Notes: generated from the letters alone by a model not told the origin. A stretch of DNA of 64,000 nucleotides from Wolbachia pipientis (GCA_023052945.1 CP095495.1:930001-994000), one strand, 5' to 3'; shown: positions 28,790 to 38,808, counted from the first letter of the stretch. Program-made: numbers and translations.

Positions 28790-29389
28790 ATGTCATTCAC
28801 AGAAATTAGATTTCCAGAAAATATATCTTATGGTTCCACTGGAGGACCTGAATTTTCCACTGACGTTGTAACAACTCATAACGGTTGTGAACAGCGCAAC
28901 ATCAATTGGTCTCATGCACGCACTAGATACAACATAGCTTACGGGGTCAGATCAAACGAGCAGCTAACAGAACTCATAACATTTTTTCATGCACGAAAAG
29001 GTAAAGCAATAGGGTTTCGTTTTAAGGATTGGTCAGATTTTATAGCCATTAATCAAAAGATTGGTATAGGAGATAACAAAAAAACGACTTTTCAGCTAAT
29101 TAAAACTTATGTAAGTGGGGAAGATAAGCATATACGCATGATCAAAAAGCCAGTACATGGGACAGTAAAGATTTATTTAAATGGTAAAGAAGAGAGTGAA
29201 TATTCAGTAAATTATTCAACGGGAGAAATAACATTTATGGAGCCACCGGTAAAAGATGCGATAATCACTGCGAGCTTCGAATTTGATGTGCCCGTGCGCT
29301 TTGATACAGATTATTTAAACGCTTCTATTGATAACTACGGTAGCAGCAGTTGGAGCAACATTCCACTAGTGGAGGTGAAGTTTAGTTAA
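28790..29389 (+). CDS. Gene-transfer-agent distal tail-like protein (DUF2460/TIGR02217)
   Basis: This 199-residue protein begins MSFTEIRFPENISYGSTGGPEF, the hallmark of the DUF2460 family, equivalent to Rhodobacter GTA orfg12 (Dit-like). Other kept blocks are RNINWSHARTRYNIAYGVRS, FFHARKGKAIGFRFKDWSDF and FDVPVRFDTDYL. I start at ATG 28790 because AGGAGG lies five bases before it; the longer frame from 28742 has no such site. No other GTA gene is nearby. Rickettsiales keep scattered GTA homologues, so this is a relict or a domesticated gene. Its 3' end overlaps the sucA stop by eight bases (convergent). Confidence 0.9.
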   Translation: MSFTEIRFPENISYGSTGGPEFSTDVVTTHNGCEQRNINWSHARTRYNIAYGVRSNEQLTELITFFHARKGKAIGFRFKDWSDFIAINQKIGIGDNKKTTFQLIKTYVSGEDKHIRMIKKPVHGTVKIYLNGKEESEYSVNYSTGEITFMEPPVKDAIITASFEFDVPVRFDTDYLNASIDNYGSSSWSNIPLVEVKFS

Positions 29390-32027
29390 GCTGCTTTAAA
29401 ATTTCCTCCTGTTGCTGAGTGTGAACACTAGTATAACCACATGCAGGAGATGCAGCAGCAGGTCTTGCGATACACTTAGGTCTTTTTGCTTGGATATCGA
29501 GATTGGACAACACTTCTTCTATCAATGGGTTGACAAAAAACCATCCTCCCATATTTTTCGGTTCTTCCTGGCACCATATAACTTCAGCGTTTTTGTACTT
29601 TTCAAGTTCGCTACTTAATTTATCGGCTGGAAACGGATAGAATTGTTCTAAACGTATTACTGCTATATCGTTTATTTTTTGTGCTTCACATACTTCAATT
29701 ATGTCGTAGTAAACTTTACCACTGCATATTACAACTTTACGTATTTCATTATTTGAAACTAAACCTGTTCTACATTCTGGGATCACCGTGAGGAATTTTC
29801 CTTCAAAGTCAGATAGGTTAGAAACTGTTCTTTTATGACGCAGTAGCGATTTAGGTGTAAATACTACCAGAGGCTTACGAAAGTCTCTATGCATTTGTCT
29901 GCGTAAGACATGGAAGTAATTTGCCGGAGTGGAACAATTAACTACCTGCATATTATCCTCTGCGCAGAGTTGCAAAAACCTCTCTATACGTGCGGAGCTA
30001 TGCTCAGGTCCTTGCCCTTCATAACCATGAGGCAACAATAGAACTAGACCGCTTGATCGCAACCACTTTGTCTCTGCAGATGCAATAAACTGGTCGATCA
30101 TGATTTGCGCACCATTTGCAAAATCACCAAATTGTCCTTCCCAGAGCACCAGTGAATACGGAGAATCAAGACTATATCCATATTCAAAGCCCATTACAGC
30201 ATACTCTGATAAAGCGCTATCTATGACCTCAAAGTGAGCTTGCTTTTCATTTATATTGTTTAGCGGAATAAACGCTTCTTCTGTTGCCTGATCAACAAGC
30301 CTTGAATGACGGTGCGAGAAAGTCCCACGACCAGAGTCTTGGCCTGATAAACGCACTCCTATTCCTTCTGTAAGCAGTGACGCAAATGCAAGACTTTCGG
30401 CAGTTGCCCAGTCTATATTGCTACCAGAATTTATGCTGTCTATTCTTCCATCGAGTATTTTTCTAACCTTATTGTTGATATTAAAACCGCTTGGGATATT
30501 GCTATTTATATGCACACCTAGTTTTTTTAGCTCACTCGGTGAAACACCAGAATTCGTGTAGTATTCGTTCAAATCATTCAGCTTTGCTCTTCTTAGTTTT
30601 AACCACACTCCACCGAACCAGTCAGCTTTTTTTGGAGTGTAAGCCGCTGATTCAGCAAGACTTTTATCCAATCTTGCCCTGAATTCACTGCGTAATTTAT
30701 TTACCTCATCACCACTTAATACTTTCTCTGCAGTCAATTTTTCTTCATACAATGTTCCAGGAGTTTTATGCTTTGATATCGTCTTATACATAAGTGGCTG
30801 AGTGAAATTCGGTTCATCGCCTTCATTATGGCCGTATTTGCGGTAGCATATTATATCAATCACCACGTCCTTTTTAAATTTCTGCTTATATTCCATCGCC
30901 AGACTTACAGCAAAACTCACCGCTTCTGGGTTATCTCCATTAACGTGAAACACTGGAGCTTCTATTGATTTTGCTATGTCAGTGCAATAAAAAGAGGATC
31001 GTGCGCAGCTTGGGCTTGCAGTAAAACCAACTTGGTTATTAATGACAATGTGCACAATACCACCCACTTTATAACCTTCAATGTTGCTTAGGCTCAAGGT
31101 CTCGGCAATGACACCTTGACCGATAAAAGCCGCATCACCATGAATTGATATGCCAAGCACAGACCTTATATTCTGTTTTGCTCTTATTCTTCCAGCCAAA
31201 ACCGGATTTACCGCTTCAAGGTGAGATGGATTAGGGCATAAACTTAAATGTATTTTTTTACCACCGGCAAGTGCTCGATCAGAAGAGTAACCAAGGTGAT
31301 ATTTAACATCACCAGACACCTCAAGACCACTTGGGTATGCAAGGTTGCCTTGAAATTCAGATAGCATTGCCGCATATTCTTTGCCCATAACTTTGGTTAG
31401 AACATTGAGTCGTCCGCGGTGAGCCATACCGAGAACTATCTCTTCAATACCAAAAGCCACAGAATCACTAATAATTCTCTCAATTGCAACAATAGTTGAC
31501 TCTCCACCTTCGATAGAAAAACGTTTATATCCAGGAAATTTCATATGGAGAAATTGCTCGAACATCTCAGATTCGATCAAGTGCCTCAGGATTTCCTTTT
31601 TATCTTGTGAACTCAGCGTATAGGTTTGATTTTCGATCTTTTCCTGCAGCCATATTCTCTCCTCATAAGAGGAGATATGCATAAATTCAAAACCGATATT
31701 CTTGCAGTAAATATCTCTATAGATTCCAGTGTCACGTGCTGGAGATAGATTTGAATATTTTTGATAATCTATTTCTTGATTTTCATTTGGTGACAATGGA
31801 TTTAAGTCTGCAAAAAAGTGACCATAAGATCTGAAGAAATTTGCTACTGAATCATCCACCTTAGTTGCACGCTGTGCACCACAAGACTCCGCTTTATTAA
31901 CTTCTAAATTGCTTAAAAAAATTCTATACCAATCTTCTCCGATTGATTTGTCGCCCTGCAGATAACGGCTATACATTTCTTCCACAAATTCTGCATTATC
32001 ACCATGAAGGCAGCTTAAACTCGACAT
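29382..32027 (-). CDS. sucA: 2-oxoglutarate dehydrogenase E1 component
   Basis: This ~881-residue thiamine-diphosphate enzyme of the TCA cycle decarboxylates 2-oxoglutarate and passes succinyl to SucB. Seen are FLHGDNAEFVEEMY-type start, MAHRGRLNVL, HGDAAFIGQG and NNQVGFTASP (ThDP binding), KYGHNEGDEP, and in the C-terminal half LWEGQFGDFANGAQIMIDQF and LLPHGYEGQGPEHSSARIERF. I prefer MSSLSCLHG over a start seven codons upstream. sucB is not adjacent. Confidence 0.95.
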   Translation of the reverse strand: MSSLSCLHGDNAEFVEEMYSRYLQGDKSIGEDWYRIFLSNLEVNKAESCGAQRATKVDDSVANFFRSYGHFFADLNPLSPNENQEIDYQKYSNLSPARDTGIYRDIYCKNIGFEFMHISSYEERIWLQEKIENQTYTLSSQDKKEILRHLIESEMFEQFLHMKFPGYKRFSIEGGESTIVAIERIISDSVAFGIEEIVLGMAHRGRLNVLTKVMGKEYAAMLSEFQGNLAYPSGLEVSGDVKYHLGYSSDRALAGGKKIHLSLCPNPSHLEAVNPVLAGRIRAKQNIRSVLGISIHGDAAFIGQGVIAETLSLSNIEGYKVGGIVHIVINNQVGFTASPSCARSSFYCTDIAKSIEAPVFHVNGDNPEAVSFAVSLAMEYKQKFKKDVVIDIICYRKYGHNEGDEPNFTQPLMYKTISKHKTPGTLYEEKLTAEKVLSGDEVNKLRSEFRARLDKSLAESAAYTPKKADWFGGVWLKLRRAKLNDLNEYYTNSGVSPSELKKLGVHINSNIPSGFNINNKVRKILDGRIDSINSGSNIDWATAESLAFASLLTEGIGVRLSGQDSGRGTFSHRHSRLVDQATEEAFIPLNNINEKQAHFEVIDSALSEYAVMGFEYGYSLDSPYSLVLWEGQFGDFANGAQIMIDQFIASAETKWLRSSGLVLLLPHGYEGQGPEHSSARIERFLQLCAEDNMQVVNCSTPANYFHVLRRQMHRDFRKPLVVFTPKSLLRHKRTVSNLSDFEGKFLTVIPECRTGLVSNNEIRKVVICSGKVYYDIIEVCEAQKINDIAVIRLEQFYPFPADKLSSELEKYKNAEVIWCQEEPKNMGGWFFVNPLIEEVLSNLDIQAKRPKCIARPAAASPACGYTSVHTQQQEEILKQLN

Positions 32028-32104
32028 AATTACTATATAAAATATCAAACACTTATAAGTATACCTTAAGTTTTTTTTTAAAGAACTTTTTTGATCTCTG
32101 TAGA

Positions 32105-33301
32105 TTAAGCTAATGCATTACCAGTTTCTTGAGAATTGTCCTCTGCATTTAGCCCAACATTATTTACTACTTTTTCAGTAATAACTTCAGCAAATTCAGG
32201 AGAAAGCTCTTTTGTTTTTGCGAAAAATGCGGCATGCACAGCATTTTTAATGAAAAAACATGCAGCAAGTGCAAACACTGCTGTTGGTACATAGCACCAA
32301 GGAGAAGCTATACTAAATAAAGCAGCAGAAGCTACTATCAAGCAACAACAAGTAAATATCGCTTGAAATAAAATATAATCTCTACCAACGCCACCATATT
32401 CGGCCATCAACTTTCTAGCTTTGTTATTGCTGCCGTATGGTAAAAAAAATATCTTAATAAAACCTGTTACACTATTACTAGCAAGATATGAATCACGCTC
32501 TATTACTCTTGCTGTGTGATATTCTCTACTTGCATTAGGATTTGCACCATATTTCAGGAGTAGTTCTACAACTTTTTCTCTCTCATGCCAATGTTTACGA
32601 CATTCCACTGCTGCAAGTAATGCCTCATTGAGGCTTTCACTTTCTTTACCAGCACCATGTTTTAAAAGCAGTTCTACAATTTTATAATGCACTTGAAGAG
32701 ACGCTACACGTAATGGAGCACCCATATATTTATCTTGTATATTAGGATCAGCACCATGCTCCAGGGGTAATCCTACAACCTCATTATACCCACTTTTACA
32801 AGCCACATATAGTGCAGTATTACCGTATTTGTCTTGTGTGTTACAATTAGCACCATTCTCCAAGAGTAGCTTTATAATTTCAATCTTCCCTCCTTCATCT
32901 ACAGCAAAGACAAGTGCTAGATAGCCATATATGTTATCATTAATATAGTCACCAAATCTTCCATCTTTACTGCTCTTGAATTTAGAAAAGAGCTTTTTGA
33001 GAAATGCTATATCCTCCTCAAGGAGAGCCATATATAAGTAGAACTTTAAATCTCCAGGAGAATTAATTTCATCCAAATTTTTGTCAGTTAACTTTGTAAC
33101 CTCTTCTGTACCTTTGTCAGTGAGAAGGTTATACGCAGCACCTAATTCTTTAAATTTCTCCTCGTTTTGTTTTTGCACATCCTTACTCTCATGTGAATGT
33201 TTATCAGGATGATATTCAAGGGCTAACTTTCTATATGCTTTTCTAATTTCGTATTCACTTGGACTAAAACCTAATATTTCTAAAGCTTCCTTTCTATTCA
33301 T
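32105..33301 (-). CDS. DnaJ-domain, ankyrin-repeat, membrane protein
   Basis: This 398-residue protein has an unusual layout. It has a J-domain at 3-62 with the HPD motif at 31-33, which should stimulate an Hsp70, then ankyrin repeats at about 126-255 (IIKLLLENGANCNTQDKYGNTAL; IVELLLKHGA; VVELLLKYGANPNAS). Two hydrophobic helices follow (310-332, 335-358), then a short acidic tail. The zinc finger and C-terminal substrate domain of DnaJ are absent, so this is not the general chaperone. Ankyrin proteins of Anaplasmataceae are often secreted; a J-domain fused to them suggests capture of bacterial or host Hsp70 at a membrane. That role is inference. Confidence 0.88.
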   Translation of the reverse strand: MNRKEALEILGFSPSEYEIRKAYRKLALEYHPDKHSHESKDVQKQNEEKFKELGAAYNLLTDKGTEEVTKLTDKNLDEINSPGDLKFYLYMALLEEDIAFLKKLFSKFKSSKDGRFGDYINDNIYGYLALVFAVDEGGKIEIIKLLLENGANCNTQDKYGNTALYVACKSGYNEVVGLPLEHGADPNIQDKYMGAPLRVASLQVHYKIVELLLKHGAGKESESLNEALLAAVECRKHWHEREKVVELLLKYGANPNASREYHTARVIERDSYLASNSVTGFIKIFFLPYGSNNKARKLMAEYGGVGRDYILFQAIFTCCCLIVASAALFSIASPWCYVPTAVFALAACFFIKNAVHAAFFAKTKELSPEFAEVITEKVVNNVGLNAEDNSQETGNALA

Positions 33302-33528
33302 AATAAACCTCCTACCGGAATATCTTAAGCTAAGTATAACCCAAAATTTTAAAAGTAAAGCTTTTTACGTCAAGCTGTGCCTGTTGAGCAATTCCATAAC
33401 TGTACAAATATTGTGATTTATCTCCATCTAGGAAAGGGTGTTATCCCAGTGCCTTGACTACTTGGATCCAGAAAACTTAACTTTAAATAAGTGGCTGCAT
33501 AATAAAGACTAGATCCCAGTGCCCCTTT

Positions 33529-33673
33529 CTTGTCATCCCAGTGCGTGACACTGGGATCTCATTTCGTAACTTCATAGTATAAATTATTTCAAATTGTATC
33601 TATTTGCAAATATATAAATATAGTAATTTTGCATAAAAAATTAGATCCCAGTGTCACGCACTGGGATGACAAG
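33529..33673. repeat. MITE-like inverted repeat ('atcccagtgtcacgcactgggat')
   Basis: A 31-bp sequence (33529-33559) recurs as its exact reverse complement at 33643-33673 around an 83-bp AT-rich centre. Each arm is itself palindromic (ATCCCAGTG...CACTGGGAT). Similar 'cactgggat' palindromes occur near 48586, 61296 and 61370. Together with a 'cgtcataccgcg...cgcggtat' palindrome at 33720-33750 it fills the gene-free stretch 33302-33759. Confidence 0.7.
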
Positions 33674-33759
33674 AAGAGGGCTACTCGGATGACAAAAAAA
33701 GGAGCACTGGCTGTAGCCCTACGTCATACCGCGAATGAATCGCGGTATCTCTTAACATA

Positions 33760-34715
33760 AGACCTGCTGCGAATCAAGCGATAAAAAAAAGGAAAGGAGG
33801 GTGACTAAAATCAAGGTTAACTAAAAGGCGTGCTTAAGATTTACAATACCAGCAATAATATTGAACCTCAGGTTATATTTTTTCTGAAAATTGCGATAAA
33901 CATTCGACATAATCTTAAATATCTTTATCTCTCGGATCTTGTTTTCTACTCTCATTCTAAATGATGCTAATCTTCTATTATGCTCTGGAGTTAATGGCTT
34001 TTTACGATACTTTTTATATGGAATTATAACATTGCTTTGCAATTTTTGCCAACCTTGATATCCAGAATCGGCATGTTTTATGCTATCAAGTGGTAAATAT
34101 TTTTCTTGTTTCCTTATGCGGAAATCACTAATTCTACCACGGTATGACTTTGACACTGATAAAATTCTTCCTCCTTCTTCGATAATAATCTCAGTTTTCA
34201 TAGTGTTGGTTCTTTTTTTTCCTGAATATGATTTCTTCCGTTTTTTACTATCTTCTGGTCTCTGTATTTGCTGTTCTGTAACATCAGCCAAAATCTTCAG
34301 TATTTTTTCTGGCGTCATACTTCTATCTTTTGTTATAGTCACTTTTTTGGCGAGTAATGGCTCTATTCTCTTAAGTAACCTACATACATTTGCGTTGTGT
34401 ACATTGAATAGGCATCCTAAAAATCTATGTGTTATGTAAGTGCGATAGTACAAAATTACGCAAAACAACTTATCTTCCAGAGTTGGTAGTTTTGATCTTC
34501 TACCATGACACTTTTTCTGTTTTTCGCATCCAGACCTCACTTTTTCCACTACTTTTTCGAACTCCTCTATAGTTAAACCTGTTATATTACGAAAGTTTCT
34601 TGGGTGTTTTTTCATATTATAGTAACTAAAGCTCATTTTTTTTCCTTACTTGATCTGCTTATTCTTCTTCTACCTCTCTCACATCATTTTTTCAATCACC
34701 TTTTTCAGCAGGTCT
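33760..34715 (-). mobile_element. IS5-family insertion sequence, copy 4
   Basis: This 956-bp copy has perfect AGACCTGCTG/CAGCAGGTCT ends and ATA duplications at 33757-33759 and 34716-34718. Joining the flanks recreates the dispersed palindrome seen uninterrupted at 1741-1812 ('ctccttagcatagatcccgctaacacg'), so it landed inside the leading part of dispersed repeat B. The transposase is in a single frame with eight A. Confidence 0.92.
33821..34636 (-). CDS. IS5 transposase, full-length fused frame, copy 4
   Basis: This is the only copy in the window with an uninterrupted 271-codon transposase: an N-terminal HTH-like region, then a DDE domain with Asp118, Asp171 and probably Glu221. The A8 run (T8 at 34213-34220 on the plus strand) fuses frames A and B. 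Residue 37, Trp in copies 1 and 2, is Cys here; whether that harms activity is unknown. A GGAAAAAAAATG context precedes the start. Confidence 0.9.
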   Translation of the reverse strand: MSFSYYNMKKHPRNFRNITGLTIEEFEKVVEKVRSGCEKQKKCHGRRSKLPTLEDKLFCVILYYRTYITHRFLGCLFNVHNANVCRLLKRIEPLLAKKVTITKDRSMTPEKILKILADVTEQQIQRPEDSKKRKKSYSGKKRTNTMKTEIIIEEGGRILSVSKSYRGRISDFRIRKQEKYLPLDSIKHADSGYQGWQKLQSNVIIPYKKYRKKPLTPEHNRRLASFRMRVENKIREIKIFKIMSNVYRNFQKKYNLRFNIIAGIVNLKHAF

Positions 34716-35210
34716 ATAGATCCCGCTAACACGTAGCGGGATGACGGTTGTCGGTAGGCCTAAATTACTTTAGCCATAAATATTTAAGAAATTCACCAAA
34801 CAAAAAAAAGGCAAAAGAAGCCCTAGTCATTGTCTATTTTCAGTATTGGCGTTTTTTAAGTCTTAAACGCTGCAATTTAGCTGCTTTTAAACGGCAACTA
34901 ACCTTAGCTTTAATATTTAAGAAATTTACTAGGCAGAAAAAAAAGGCATAGAAAACCCGTGGTAGCTAGTTATTACACTCTCTATTTTAAAATTTGACGT
35001 TGGGTGATGTCTTGAACGCTTTATAAGCGCGTTTCAGCTTATGTAGGTAAAAACCTAGAAATTTTATAAAGACATACGGTGCACATAGTACACCAAATAC
35101 AAGTTTTCTTGTCATTTTAATCTGCTGCAGAGATTGCGAATTAAATAAAATAGCTTCACTTTCATGATAAGGGGGCTGGCGAAACTTGTCAAGTAGTTTT
35201 TCGTTTAATC
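34716..35210 (-). repeat. Dispersed ~500-bp repeat, copy B
   Basis: This is the most diverged copy of the repeat also found at 1741 and 46864. Its left palindrome half lies beyond IS5 copy 4 (33719-33759). Both internal sub-units and the terminal 'aagggggctggc' segment are kept. No gene lies in 34716-35270. Confidence 0.82.
35164..35192 (-). promoter_or_regulatory. Consensus sigma-70 promoter inside dispersed repeat B
   Basis: On the minus strand: TTGACA (35192-35187), 17 bp, TATCAT (35169-35164). It points leftward, toward IS5 copy 4 and the DnaJ-ankyrin gene. The spacer differs from copy A at three positions in its first half while the hexamers do not. Confidence 0.6.
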
Positions 35211-35270
35211 CGTTTCTATGAGCTACTTGGATGACGAGGAAAGAGCACTTACATATTTATGGCAACCTCA

Positions 35271-37121
35271 TTACCTACGCTCAAAAAGTTTTTCAATATC
35301 ACTCAATTTCATTTCTATATAAGTTGGCCTTCCGTGGTTGCATTGTCCGGAATATGGGGTTTTTTCCATTTGTCTCAGCAGCTCATTCATCTCCTCTAAC
35401 CTCATTTTCCTGCCTGCTCTAATTGATCCATGACAAGCGATAGTAGCCAATATCTTGTTCACTTTGTCTTCTACTGGCAATGTATCTTCTATTTCCGTTA
35501 ATCTATCGACTATATTAATTAGCATCTCTTTCACATCTATTGCTCCCAAAATTGCAGGGATTTCTTTTACTATCACTTTATTTTCTGATTTGATCTCAAT
35601 ATCAAAACCCATTTCAAATAACTTATCTTTATAAACTTCAATCATCTCCATTCCGGCTTGATTTTTGATTTCAACCGTTTCAGGAAGAAGTAGTTTTTGT
35701 CTTTTTATACTTGATTTTTGTTTTAGGCATTCATATACTAGTCTTTCGTGGGCTGCATGCTGATCAACTATAATCAATTTGTCTCTTACCTCGGCAATAA
35801 TGTAAGTATTATAGACCTGACAGCGTGCAAACCCGAGCGGGTGGCTCTCTATCAAATCAACTTGCTCTAACACCTTTTTTTCTAGAACCATAATTTCCGC
35901 TTGTGATGGGGATTTCTGTATGCTGGTATAATCAAACGATTTTGACTGTTCTGATAAGCCTTTTGCTTTTTCATTTGGAGAAGCAAATTCTTTTATTAGT
36001 TGATTTTCAAAAGGACTTGGCCTTCTTTCATAAAATTCATTTTGAACATCAGGTTTATCAAAAGAATCTGATAATGAACCTTTCAAAAAACCCTCTATCG
36101 TATTAGTAGTTTTCTGGTCACTAGCTGGAAAGGTGCCTATCCTTCTTGACAACGCTTTGATTAATCCTCTTGTCACTATCTCATATATGAGCTTCTTATT
36201 CTGAAACCTTACTTCTGACTTATTTGGATGCACATTTACATCTACTTGATCATAAGGTATCTCTAAATGTAACGCTGCAAAAGGATACCTATCGCTTGGA
36301 ATAAAATCATGATATGCATACCTAACCGCACCAATAAGTAGATTATCTTTAATTGGCCTTCCATTAACAAATGTATAGATCTGAGTTGACTTACCACGAT
36401 TAACAGTAGGTTTACAGATGTGTCCTGTAAGTTTAATCCCGTCTTCTTCTTCATTGACCTCCAAAGAATTGCCCTGAAATTCTTCTTCTACTTCACACAA
36501 TCTATGAAATAACGAAGTCTGCTTAGCGTATTTTAAGAGCTTTTTATTACCTGAAGTGAGAGTAAACCCTATATGATAGTTAATCATTGCTAGGTTATTT
36601 ACAATATCAACAATGCTTTGAGTTTCTGCTCTTTCGGTTTTTAGAAATTTTAGTCTATTTGGGGTAGCAAAAAACAAATCTCGTACTTCAATATGTGTCC
36701 CTTGTGATAAAGAGTAAGGAGTTAGCTCCCCCATCTTTTCTCCACCCTCATAACTTATAGACCATGCTTCACTTGCTCCGCTTGCTTTAGACGATAATTT
36801 TATCCTACTTACTGCTGCAATTGAAGGTAAAGCTTCTCCTCTAAAGCCAAGATGCTTGATTTCTATCAACTCACTATCGCTCAATTTTGAAGTAGCATGG
36901 CGCATAAACGCAAGTTCTAAATCGTTTTTTTCTACTCCGTTACCATCATCTGTCACAATAATAAGGTTACGCCCACCACTTTCTATTTTGATCTCTATTT
37001 CTAAACTTCCAGCATCTATTGCATTTTCCACTAATTCCTTTACTACACTTGCAGGCCTTTCTATCACCTCCCCCGCTGCTATACGGTTTATGGTTTTTGT
37101 GTCTAGAAGAATTATTGCCAT
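35271..37121 (-). CDS. mutL: DNA mismatch repair protein MutL
   Basis: This is a 616-residue MutL. The GHKL ATPase has [37 protein letters not shown] and [20 protein letters not shown]. The C-terminal domain has [12 protein letters not shown], matching the DQHA(x)2E(x)4E endonuclease motif, so this MutL should nick DNA, as expected in organisms without MutH. The linker (about 330-420) is variable. It lies 7 bp from purE on the same strand. Confidence 0.96.
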   Translation of the reverse strand: MAIILLDTKTINRIAAGEVIERPASVVKELVENAIDAGSLEIEIKIESGGRNLIIVTDDGNGVEKNDLELAFMRHATSKLSDSELIEIKHLGFRGEALPSIAAVSRIKLSSKASGASEAWSISYEGGEKMGELTPYSLSQGTHIEVRDLFFATPNRLKFLKTERAETQSIVDIVNNLAMINYHIGFTLTSGNKKLLKYAKQTSLFHRLCEVEEEFQGNSLEVNEEEDGIKLTGHICKPTVNRGKSTQIYTFVNGRPIKDNLLIGAVRYAYHDFIPSDRYPFAALHLEIPYDQVDVNVHPNKSEVRFQNKKLIYEIVTRGLIKALSRRIGTFPASDQKTTNTIEGFLKGSLSDSFDKPDVQNEFYERRPSPFENQLIKEFASPNEKAKGLSEQSKSFDYTSIQKSPSQAEIMVLEKKVLEQVDLIESHPLGFARCQVYNTYIIAEVRDKLIIVDQHAAHERLVYECLKQKSSIKRQKLLLPETVEIKNQAGMEMIEVYKDKLFEMGFDIEIKSENKVIVKEIPAILGAIDVKEMLINIVDRLTEIEDTLPVEDKVNKILATIACHGSIRAGRKMRLEEMNELLRQMEKTPYSGQCNHGRPTYIEMKLSDIEKLFERR

Positions 37122-37128
37122 AGATTTA

Positions 37129-37620
37129 TTATGAAACTGGTTTTTCTTTTACTTCTTTGGTTTGTCTCTCTCTCCACTTTTTTAACCTACCTGCAATTTC
37201 ACTGTTGGAAATTGACAATATAGATACGGCGGTAATGGCAGCATTATATGCTCCATTTTCTCCTATAGACATGGTTGCAACTGGAACACCCTTTGGCATT
37301 TGAACTATAGAGAGTAGACTGTCCAGCCCATTTAATTGTTTACTATGCACAGGAACGCCGATAACTGGTAAACAAGTTAGTGACGCAACCATACCAGGTA
37401 AATGAGCTGCACCTCCTGCACCAGCTATAATAACCTTAAAACCTCCTTCTTGTGCAGATTTAGCAAAATCGAAGAGCCTTTCTGGTGTTCTATGTGCAGA
37501 TATTATGAATATGTCATGTGAAACTTCTAATGCTTTTAACATATTGACGGTATGGACCATAGTGGTGTAATCTGACTCACTTCCCATGATAACAGCAACA
37601 TCTTTTTTTATTTTTGTCAT
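37129..37620 (-). CDS. purE: N5-carboxyaminoimidazole ribonucleotide mutase (class I PurE)
   Basis: This ~163-residue enzyme converts N5-CAIR to CAIR in purine synthesis. Active-site segments are [21 protein letters not shown] and [15 protein letters not shown], with [22 protein letters not shown], all of the class I type that works with PurK. I start at [10 protein letters not shown]; a start three codons earlier is possible. The Lys/Glu-rich tail is unremarkable. The interval 37630-38040 after it is AT-rich and holds only the palindrome listed separately. Confidence 0.94.
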   Translation of the reverse strand: MTKIKKDVAVIMGSESDYTTMVHTVNMLKALEVSHDIFIISAHRTPERLFDFAKSAQEGGFKVIIAGAGGAAHLPGMVASLTCLPVIGVPVHSKQLNGLDSLLSIVQMPKGVPVATMSIGENGAYNAAITAVSILSISNSEIAGRLKKWRERQTKEVKEKPVS

Positions 37621-37951
37621 ATTCAACACAATTTTACTTACTAACTAAATAATGTTCCAGCTAAAAAGCAACAAATATTTAAGTTATATTATAAATATAA
37701 TATATAGAATTCTCGTTAAAATAGAAATTTTAAAAATTTAAATAAATATCTATGTGAAGATATAGAGATATAAACTTCTTATGTAAGATAAATTTATAAA
37801 ATAATTATTTTTGTATTTCAAGCTTTGTAATTTTAGCTTGTTCTTTCTGTAAATGATTTTTTCAGATAGGCTGATAGTAAAATGGTAATTTAAAATTACT
37901 AGAAATTTGATTGAAATATTAATATACAATCAACTTAAAGTTTTAAATTTG

Positions 37952-37984
37952 ATATCATATAATTATTGACAAGTTATATGATAT
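37952..37984. promoter_or_regulatory. Palindrome around a -35 box, likely operator of the HTH gene
   Basis: ATATCATATAA (37952-37962) is the exact inverse of TTATATGATAT (37974-37984), and TTGACA (37966-37971) lies between the arms. A good -10 at 17 bp is not evident. The position 72 bp before the HTH gene suggests autoregulation. Confidence 0.45.
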
Positions 37985-38055
37985 TAATATCTTGGTATAT
38001 TAAATATTATATTATAGTGTTTAATAAAGTTAATTGATATGTGAGTGTAAGAATT

Positions 38056-38352
38056 ATGGAAATAATATCGTTAAATAACTTAGACAGTGCAGGAATAAAA
38101 ACAAAGTTGCTTTATATAATAAATAAAATTATAGAAAAAAATGCTTGGACTCAGGCTTTTGCAGCTGAGAAACTTGGTATTGATCAGCCAAAGGTATCAC
38201 AAATTAAAAATGGTAAAATAGATGGTTTTTCTTTAGAGCGATTGTTAGGATTTCTAAAAAAACTTGATCATGAAATAACAATCACGATGACAGAAAGCCA
38301 AGAAATAAAATCTGAGGCAGAAAAAGTGAAACATGAAGTTGAATCGCAATAG
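38056..38352 (+). CDS. XRE-family HTH regulator (HigA-like)
   Basis: This 98-residue protein has a lambda-repressor-type HTH: TQAFAAEKLGIDQPKVSQIKNGKIDGFSLERLLGFLKKL. The type is that of the HigA/COG5606 antitoxin-like group. No RelE/HigB-like toxin frame is adjacent on either side, so it is either an orphan regulator or an antitoxin without its toxin. I choose ATG 38056; GTG 38041 would add five residues. rpoZ follows 60 bp downstream on the same strand. Confidence 0.82.
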   Translation: MEIISLNNLDSAGIKTKLLYIINKIIEKNAWTQAFAAEKLGIDQPKVSQIKNGKIDGFSLERLLGFLKKLDHEITITMTESQEIKSEAEKVKHEVESQ

Positions 38353-38412
38353 ATACAAAGTTGACAACTTGTTTTTTGTGATATAGTATAAAACTTATTA
38401 AGGTAGTATCTT

Positions 38413-38808
38413 ATGGCTGAATCTATTGTAGAAGAGTGTACAGAACAGGTAAGTAACCGTTTCAAATTGGTTCTGTTGGCAAGTCAAAGAACACATGATT
38501 TAAATACAGGAGCAAGTAATCCAGTTCAAACAGCTCAGTTTGAAGACCATAAAAATACCATAGTTTCCTTACATGAAATAGCAGAAAAACAGGTGGATAC
38601 TCATGAGCTATTTAACCTTTTGGTAGGTAGATGCAAGGAGTACATGAAAGGAAATATGAATAATGTTTACAGCAGTAATACAAGTAAGCTAGCGAATTTA
38701 TTAAATTTTTCTGATAACACAGATCTTGATGCAAGTCAAGAAAGCCAAGATTATGAAGTGGATGATGAAATAAATGATCAAGATGGCGATGAAGAAGTAT
38801 CCGTTTAG
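38413..38808 (+). CDS. rpoZ: RNA polymerase omega subunit
   Basis: The N-terminal segment RFKLVLLASQRTHDLNTGA is the omega signature that wraps the beta' C-terminus; NHK-like TIVSLHEIAEKQVDTHEL follows. It is 131 residues, longer than E. coli omega (91) because of an acidic C-terminal extension (DYEVDDEINDQDGDEE), common in Rickettsiales. Downstream come Mrp antiporter genes and rpoD. Confidence 0.9.
   Translation: MAESIVEECTEQVSNRFKLVLLASQRTHDLNTGASNPVQTAQFEDHKNTIVSLHEIAEKQVDTHELFNLLVGRCKEYMKGNMNNVYSSNTSKLANLLNFSDNTDLDASQESQDYEVDDEINDQDGDEEVSV

Noticed and set aside
35903..36106. Plus-strand frames inside mutL, and similar antisense frames in rpoD, rho and others
   Set aside because: They are shadows of strongly conserved genes on the other strand, without ribosome sites or family matches.
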